From Neorhizobium lilium (lineage in GTDB: Bacteria; Pseudomonadota; Alphaproteobacteria; Rhizobiales; Rhizobiaceae): a stretch of 64,000 nucleotides of DNA. The stretch is from positions 124,001-188,000 of the forward strand of contig NZ_SBIP01000005.1 in the NCBI RefSeq assembly GCF_004053875.1, written 5' to 3'. Of the stretch, positions 59,249-64,000 are shown piece after piece. The translations under genes and the position numbers were made by a program. The notes under the pieces are model-generated. The model saw only the letters and a program-made list of their open reading frames with translations, did no database searches and was not told where the DNA came from. The stretch's first letter is position 1. Each line of letters opens with the position of its first letter.

Positions 59249-59755
59249 ATGACCTCTCATCCCAAGACGCCTGCCGACCTCTTTGCCTTTCTCGACAGCC
59301 TTGAAATACCGCACGCGACAAAGACGCATCCGCCGGTCTTCACGGTTGCGGAATCGGAAAGCCTGCGCGACGAAATCCCCGGCGGCCATACCAAGAACCT
59401 GTTCGTCAAGGACAAGAAGGACCAGTATTTCGTGCTGACCGTGGAGGAACGGGCCAGCGTGGACCTGAAGACGGTCCATAAGATCATCGGCGCGTCGAGC
59501 CGCGTTTCCTTTGGCAAGCCGGAAAAAATGCTGGAATATCTCGGCGTCATGCCCGGCTCCGTCACCGTTTTCGGCGCGTTCAACGATATCGGGAACAATG
59601 TCACCTTCGTGCTCGACGAAGACCTGATGAAGCACGATATCATCAACGGTCATCCGCTTTCCAATGATGCCACCACCTCGATTGCCCGCGACGATCTCAT
59701 CCGCTTCCTGGAAGCGACGGGGCACAGGCCGCTTGTCTTGAAAGTGACAGACTGA
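59249..59755 (+). CDS. Aminoacyl-tRNA deacylase, ProXp/YbaK-like (prolyl-tRNA synthetase-associated domain)
   Basis: A 168-aa single-domain editing protein. The family motifs are FTVAESESLRDEIPGGHTKNLFVKDKKDQYFVLTVEERASVDLK and FGAFNDIGNNVTFVLDEDL. It hydrolyses mischarged aminoacyl-tRNA, most probably Ala-tRNA(Pro) (ProXp-ala type). The catalytic lysine of the domain is in HTKNLFVKDKK. The ATG at 59249 is preferred; a TTG three codons upstream also opens the frame. It acts freely in the cytoplasm. The thioredoxin-TPR gene follows by 58 bp. Confidence 0.8.
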   Translation: MTSHPKTPADLFAFLDSLEIPHATKTHPPVFTVAESESLRDEIPGGHTKNLFVKDKKDQYFVLTVEERASVDLKTVHKIIGASSRVSFGKPEKMLEYLGVMPGSVTVFGAFNDIGNNVTFVLDEDLMKHDIINGHPLSNDATTSIARDDLIRFLEATGHRPLVLKVTD

Positions 59756-59813
59756 CATACGATCTGTGAGCGAGATTTAGAACACGAACACCAAGCGATC
59801 CGGGAGAACATTC

Positions 59814-60800
59814 ATGAGCGGTAGCGACAATCCTTATGGCGGCTCCTATGGCGGGCAGATGACGGCGTCCGCGAGTTTCGGTGCTGCGCCCGCCGCTCCC
59901 GGTTCGGCACCTGCCCCCGGTGGCACTTATGTGTCGGACACCAGCACGGCAGGATTTGCAAAGGACGTGCTCGAAGAGTCGCGTCGCCAGCCAGTGCTCG
60001 TGGATTTCTGGGCGCCCTGGTGCGGTCCGTGCAAGCAGCTGACGCCGGTTCTGGAAAAGGTGGTCAACGAAAGCGGCGGACGGGTCAAGCTCGTCAAGAT
60101 GAACATAGACGACCATCCGACGATCCCCGGCCAGCTCGGCATTCAGTCCATCCCGGCAGTCATTGCCTTCCTTGACGGCCGCCCGATGGACGGCTTCATG
60201 GGCGCGGTGCCGGAAAGCCAGGTGCGGGAGTTCATCGACAAGGTCGCAGGGCCCGCCGGGGCCGATCAGGCGGCGGAAATCGAGTCGGTGCTGGTGGAGG
60301 CCGAGGCCTTGCTTGGCGGCGATGATGTTCAGGGGGCGGCGCAGCTTTACGGCGCGGTGCTGCAGGCGGATCCGGAAAATGCAAAAGCGGCTGCCGGGAT
60401 GATGCAATGCCTGATCGCGCTCGGCGATACGGGCCGCGCCAGCCAGATGCTGGCTTCGCTTCCAGAGGATCTCGCCAAGGATCCGGCGATCCAGAGCGTC
60501 GCCCGCAAGATCGAGCAGATCGAGGAGGCGCGCAAGCTGGGTGATCCGGTTGCGCTCGAGCAGCAGCTCGCGCTCGACCCGGACGATCACGAGGCCCGCA
60601 TGAAGCTCGCCAAGATCCTTAATGTCCAGGGTCGGCGCGAAGAGGCGGCCGAGCATCTGCTGATGATCATGCGCAAGGACCGCAGCTTCGACGATGACGG
60701 CGCCCGCCGCCAGCTTCTGGAGTTCTTCGAGGTCTGGGGTCCGAAGGATACGGCAACGATTTCCGCGCGCCGCCGGCTGTCCTCGATCTTGTTCTCTTAG
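59814..60800 (+). CDS. cnoX: Thioredoxin-TPR chaperedoxin CnoX-like protein
   Basis: A 328-aa protein with an N-terminal Gly/Ala/Pro-rich stretch (about 1-40), a thioredoxin domain with active site WCGPC (C70, C73), and a C-terminal TPR-like helical region (about 150-328; AEIESVLVEAEALLGGDDVQGAAQLYGAVLQADPENAKAAAGMMQCL and repeats). The layout matches CnoX/YbbN chaperedoxins, which protect proteins during hypochlorous or heat stress and hand them to GroEL. Here the redox-active CxxC is kept, unlike E. coli CnoX, so a reductase role is possible. It is followed by the LON-N and Trm112 genes in a cluster. Confidence 0.85.
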   Translation: MSGSDNPYGGSYGGQMTASASFGAAPAAPGSAPAPGGTYVSDTSTAGFAKDVLEESRRQPVLVDFWAPWCGPCKQLTPVLEKVVNESGGRVKLVKMNIDDHPTIPGQLGIQSIPAVIAFLDGRPMDGFMGAVPESQVREFIDKVAGPAGADQAAEIESVLVEAEALLGGDDVQGAAQLYGAVLQADPENAKAAAGMMQCLIALGDTGRASQMLASLPEDLAKDPAIQSVARKIEQIEEARKLGDPVALEQQLALDPDDHEARMKLAKILNVQGRREEAAEHLLMIMRKDRSFDDDGARRQLLEFFEVWGPKDTATISARRRLSSILFS

Positions 60801-60913
60801 AAGCGCTCTGGGTTTATCGCGCGGATAACCTTGCGTTCTTCGGCCGTTGCCCCACATAATCCGGAGCGGCGGATAAGCCGATTTTTGATCATGGTCTGGG
60901 AGGTGTCGGACCA

Positions 60914-61591
60914 ATGAATGTGGGAAATGCCCGGTATCTGAAGCGGGAAGATATTCCGGAAATCGTGCCTGTTTTTCCTCTGACAGGAGCGCTGCTTCTG
61001 CCAGGGGGGCAGTTGCCCCTGAATATATTCGAGCCGCGCTATCTGGCGATGTTCGATGCGGCCCTTTCCGGCAACAGGCTGATCGGCGTCGTGCAACCAT
61101 CGTTGACCGAAAGCGAAGACCAGCAGGATGCGTCGCGTCCGGCGCTCGCACCGGTCGGCTGCATCGGGCGCATCACATCCTTTGCCGAAACCGGGGACGG
61201 GCGCTACATTGCCTCGATCAGCGGCGTCTGCCGTGTCCGCCTGATGGAAGAGGTGGGAGCAGGGCATCCGTACCGGACCTTCAAGATTGCACCCTTCATG
61301 TCCGACCTCTCAGAAGACGACGATGAAGAAACGGTCAACCGGAACGAACTGCTGCGCGTCTTCCGCGCCTATCTCGACGCCAATAAACTGGAGGCAGACT
61401 GGGAAAGCGTCGAGCGCGCCGGCAACCGCACTCTCGTCAACTCCCTGTCGATGATGTCGCCGTTCGGCCCGGCGGAAAAGCAGGCCCTGCTGGAAGCGCC
61501 GGATTTGAAGACGCGGGCCGATACGCTTGTTGCCATTACCGAGATCTTTCTGGCGCGCGGCACCAACGATGCCGACACTATTCTTCAGTAA
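60914..61591 (+). CDS. LON N-terminal substrate-binding domain protein
   Basis: A 225-aa protein with only the N-terminal (PUA-like/LAN) domain of Lon. The start IVPVFPLTGALLLPGGQLPLNIFEPRYLAMFDAALSGNRLIGVVQPS is the domain signature. It lacks the AAA+ ATPase and serine protease parts, so it is not a protease by itself. Function of the stand-alone form is unknown; it could bind unfolded substrates. It lies 9 bp from the Trm112-like gene and 113 bp after cnoX, a conserved three-gene neighbourhood in Rhizobiales as I recall. Confidence 0.85.
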   Translation: MNVGNARYLKREDIPEIVPVFPLTGALLLPGGQLPLNIFEPRYLAMFDAALSGNRLIGVVQPSLTESEDQQDASRPALAPVGCIGRITSFAETGDGRYIASISGVCRVRLMEEVGAGHPYRTFKIAPFMSDLSEDDDEETVNRNELLRVFRAYLDANKLEADWESVERAGNRTLVNSLSMMSPFGPAEKQALLEAPDLKTRADTLVAITEIFLARGTNDADTILQ

Positions 61592-61600
61592 GGGGCCGGC

Positions 61601-61789
61601 ATGGACGAGAGGTTGAGCAATGTCGATCCGAAGCTTCTCGACCTTCTCGTCTGCCCTCTGAGCAAGGGCCGGCTGTCTCTGGACCGGCAGACGAACGAAC
61701 TGGTGTCGGAGAGCGCCAGGCTCGCCTATCCTATCCGTGACGGCATTCCGATCATGCTTGTGTCCGAAGCCCGCAAGATAGAGGATTGA
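61601..61789 (+). CDS. Trm112 family protein (YcaR-like)
   Basis: A 62-aa protein with the Trm112 core [51 protein letters not shown]. It keeps CP in LLVCPLSKG, but the paired zinc cysteines of the eukaryotic form are absent, as in most bacterial YcaR-like members. In eukaryotes and archaea Trm112 activates RNA and protein methyltransferases; the bacterial role is not settled. It starts 9 bp after the LON-N gene's stop. Confidence 0.85.
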   Translation: MDERLSNVDPKLLDLLVCPLSKGRLSLDRQTNELVSESARLAYPIRDGIPIMLVSEARKIED

Positions 61790-61813
61790 ACCCGCAAGGC
61801 TGCCCCATCCACT

Positions 61814-63028
61814 TCAGATGGCCTGTCCTGCCAGAAGCTTCGGTGCATCATCGTTTGCCTTGCCGGCGGCCTGATCGATGAAGAAGCTCTTTAGCTTCGG
61901 CATACGCTCCACAAGGCCCAGGCCGAAATCGCGAGCAATACGCACCGGCGTGATGTCGTTGGAAAAAAGCCGGTTCAGGACGTCGGTCGTCACGCCCATC
62001 CGGAAGGTGTCGAAGCGCCTCCAGGTCTGGTAGCGCTCCAGCACGTTGAGCGCGCCGATATCCAGACCCAGCCGGTCTGCTTCTACCACGGTTTCCGCCA
62101 GCGCCGCGACATCCTTGAAGCCGAGGTTGAGGCCTTGGCCCGAAATCGGGTGAATTCCGTGCGCAGCGTCTCCCGCCAATGCCAGGCGAGGGGCGACGAA
62201 GGCGCGCGCCAGGGTCAGCCCGAGCGGGAAGGCGCGCTTGGAGCCGACAACGCGCAGGTCCCCCAGCCTGTTGCCGAAACGGCGCTGCAACTCCTCCTCG
62301 AAGACAAGATCGTCGGATGCCACCAGCCGGTCTGCGTCTGCGGTCCGTTCCGTCCAGACGAGCGAGGAACGGTTGTCGGTCAGCGGCAGGATGGCGAAGG
62401 GGCCGGAGGGCAGGAAATGCTCTTCCGCAACGCCGTCATGCGGCCGCTCATGCGCTACGGTGGTGACGATGCCGGACTGGCCGTAATTCCAGGTGACCGT
62501 GCGGATGCCCGCCAGGTCACGAAGTTTCGATCGAACCCCGTCGCAGGCGACCAGAAGCCGCGTCTCGATGGTTGAACCGTCCGAAAGCGAGACAGTGGAG
62601 CGGGTGCTGCCCGTCTGGAAGGCTGTGGCCGAGAGGCCATGGCGGATGGCGATGCCGAGCCGCTCGGCTGCGCCGCGCAGGGCGCGGACCATGTCCACGT
62701 TCATCACCATATGCGCGAAAGGCTGGCCTTCCTCCGCTTCGCCGCCAAAGGTCAGGAAGACCGGCCGCACCGGATCCGAAGTCCGGCTGTCCGTAACGAT
62801 CATCCTGTTGATCGGCTGTGCATTGGCCGCAATCTCGTCCCAGACGCCGAGGACGCTAAGCATGCGGCTTGCCGCCGCGATAATGGCGGAGGCGCGCTCG
62901 TCCTTCTCCCAGACACCGGCAGGCGCAGCTTCCACGACCTCCACCTGCAGATGCGGAGCGGCTTGCTTGACCGCGACCGCAGCCGCGAGCCCCACATATC
63001 CGCCCCCTACAACCAGCATGTCCAGCAT
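61814..63028 (-). CDS. UbiH/UbiF/COQ6-type FAD monooxygenase (ubiquinone biosynthesis)
   Basis: A 404-aa flavoprotein hydroxylase. FAD-binding GGGYVGLAAAVAV (about residue 8), DERASAIIAAASRMLSVLGVWDEI (a UbiH-family motif), LLVACDGVRSKLRDLAGI (DG motif), and GDAAHGIHPISGQGLNLGFKDVAAL (the second FAD motif). It would hydroxylate the ubiquinone ring. Alphaproteobacteria often carry one broad-range member (UbiL or UbiM) in place of UbiF, UbiH and UbiI; which one this is cannot be said. Its minus-strand end faces the Trm112 gene, and it is divergent from tesB. Confidence 0.85.
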   Translation of the reverse strand: MLDMLVVGGGYVGLAAAVAVKQAAPHLQVEVVEAAPAGVWEKDERASAIIAAASRMLSVLGVWDEIAANAQPINRMIVTDSRTSDPVRPVFLTFGGEAEEGQPFAHMVMNVDMVRALRGAAERLGIAIRHGLSATAFQTGSTRSTVSLSDGSTIETRLLVACDGVRSKLRDLAGIRTVTWNYGQSGIVTTVAHERPHDGVAEEHFLPSGPFAILPLTDNRSSLVWTERTADADRLVASDDLVFEEELQRRFGNRLGDLRVVGSKRAFPLGLTLARAFVAPRLALAGDAAHGIHPISGQGLNLGFKDVAALAETVVEADRLGLDIGALNVLERYQTWRRFDTFRMGVTTDVLNRLFSNDITPVRIARDFGLGLVERMPKLKSFFIDQAAGKANDDAPKLLAGQAI

Positions 63029-63115
63029 ATGCCTAAGCTCCCGTGAGACTTGAGAATGTCAGGTCACCCATATAGATCATCCAGCACCCGCTTCCTATCA
63101 CCGGAGTTCGTCATA

Positions 63116-64000
63116 ATGTCGCGCCCGCCCGAATCTTCAACGGCCATGGAAGACTTGCTTGCGATCCTCGATCTCGAAAAGCTCGAGGAAAACCTCTATC
63201 GCGGCACCAGTTCGCAGGTTGGTTGGCAGAGGGTCTTCGGCGGACAGGTGGTGGCGCAGGCGCTCGTCGCGGCACAGCGGACCGTGGATCCGAACCGCTT
63301 CGTGCATTCGCTGCACGCCTATTTCGTCCGCCCCGGAGACCCTTCGGTGCCGATCCTTTATCAGGTGGATCACATTCGGGATGGGTCGAGCTTTACCACC
63401 CGTCAGGTGCTCGCCATCCAGCACGGCAAGGCGATTTTCACTTTGTCCGCCTCTTTCCAGGTGGAAGAGGAAGGCTATGACCACCAGATTGCCATGCCCA
63501 ATGTGACCGCTCCCGAAAAGCTGATGAGCGAACAGGAGTTCAAACAAGCTTTTCTGCAGCAGGCGCCTGAGGCCGTGCGTCGTTATTTCATGCGAGAGCG
63601 CCCGGTTGAAATGCGCCCGACCTCGCTTGTGCATTACATGACGAAGGACAAGCTGGAGCCGCGGCAGGATGTCTGGGTGCGCACGCTGGGTGAGGTGCCT
63701 GGCGACCGGCATATCCAGGCGGCGGTGCTCGCCTATATCTCCGACATGACGCTGCTCGACGCTTCGCTGTACCCGCACGGGACCTCGATCTTCGACCCGT
63801 CGATACAGGCTGCCAGCCTCGACCACGCAATGTGGTTTCATCGCCCGGCCGATCTGGCCGATTGGCTTCTCTACACCCAGGACAGTCCAAGTGCGTCCGG
63901 ATCTCGCGGCATGACCCGCGGAAGCATCTATTCCCGTGCTGGAGAGCTTATCGCCTCGGTCGCCCAGGAGGGTCTGATTCGTAAAAAGGCAGATGAACGA
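63116..64000 (+). CDS. tesB: Acyl-CoA thioesterase II, TesB type (stop codon beyond window)
   Basis: 295 codons lie in the window and the frame is open at base 64000. The start ATG is at 63116 after CGGAG. Double hot-dog fold: first half LYRGTSSQVGWQRVFGGQVVAQALVAAQRTV, second half with the catalytic aspartate in LAYISDMTLLDASLYPHG and the later LDHAMWFHRP. The Asp, with a Thr/Ser and Gln, performs CoA thioester hydrolysis in the E. coli enzyme. The family is about 285-295 aa, so only the end may be missing. It is divergent from the UbiH-like gene. Confidence 0.9.
   Translation, partial: MSRPPESSTAMEDLLAILDLEKLEENLYRGTSSQVGWQRVFGGQVVAQALVAAQRTVDPNRFVHSLHAYFVRPGDPSVPILYQVDHIRDGSSFTTRQVLAIQHGKAIFTLSASFQVEEEGYDHQIAMPNVTAPEKLMSEQEFKQAFLQQAPEAVRRYFMRERPVEMRPTSLVHYMTKDKLEPRQDVWVRTLGEVPGDRHIQAAVLAYISDMTLLDASLYPHGTSIFDPSIQAASLDHAMWFHRPADLADWLLYTQDSPSASGSRGMTRGSIYSRAGELIASVAQEGLIRKKADER

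Overview
The window is chromosomal DNA of an alphaproteobacterium of the Rhizobiaceae (Rhizobium/Agrobacterium/Sinorhizobium relatives). The evidence is the cyclic beta-1,2-glucan pair ndvB (about 2,820 aa) and ndvA, the order ndvA - LuxR-type expR - pyc known from Sinorhizobium, an rpoH2-type heat-shock sigma gene, a CarD-type regulator, FdxA, PhaR/PhaA/PhaB, a SUV3-like helicase, a SAM-II riboswitch before metA, and intergenic palindromic repeats. Coding density is high. The GC-rich genes cast very long ORF shadows on the opposite strand, which are ignored here. No phage, integrated plasmid, CRISPR array or complete IS was seen.

Layout. 1-3051 (minus): an oligopeptide/dipeptide ABC importer (dppC partial, dppB, dppA) with a hairpin between dppA and dppB. 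3533-8889 (plus): an M20 amidohydrolase, a class III aminotransferase, a cardiolipin-synthase-like PLD enzyme and an EEP-family phosphodiesterase. 8924-9193: a MITE-like element. 9236-11764: a threonine/serine dehydratase, a 46-aa membrane microprotein behind a twin-palindrome promoter, and a second M20 amidohydrolase. 12130-22907: ndvB and ndvA, convergent (periplasmic cyclic glucan synthesis and export). 23200-27806: expR behind an FNR/FixK-type box, a MITE placed exactly at its stop codon, then pyc. 27811-34853: DMT and MFS transporters, ispG, an OmpA-like lipoprotein, a LysE exporter, ispA and mtgA. 34872-35138 and 41295-41560: two copies of one MITE. Between them: a 2H-phosphoesterase-like gene, a GST, rpmF, a membrane protein, and phaR / phaA-phaB, followed by two small stress-type envelope genes under an EcfG-type promoter. 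41702-47960: helicase, S4 RNA-binding protein, fdxA, carD and rpoH2. 47981-56417 (minus): an M48 protease, thiBPQ under a TPP riboswitch, a single-domain response regulator, uup and thiamine diphosphokinase. 56542-64000: SAM-II riboswitch and metA, galM, tRNA-Gly(GCC), a ProXp-like deacylase, a thioredoxin-TPR / LON-N / Trm112 cluster, a UbiH-like monooxygenase and tesB (its stop lies beyond the window).

Regulation is the most informative layer. Three promoters match the alphaproteobacterial general-stress (EcfG/RpoE2) pattern GGAAC-N16/17-CGTT, upstream of rpoH2, the single-domain response regulator and a DUF3309-type gene. Two riboswitches control thiamine uptake and methionine synthesis. 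A perfect FNR/FixK palindrome precedes expR. Several starts appear to be TTG or GTG (ndvA, pyc, uup, mtgA), chosen from ribosome-binding sites and recalled homologue N-termini.

No clearly unprecedented multi-gene system was seen. The best leads are the MITE families and their placement, the stress-regulon promoters, the oxygen-box at expR, the 46-aa membrane microprotein with twin GTTAAC palindromes, and the helicase with a long disordered RG-rich tail that may be coupled to a tiny upstream ORF.
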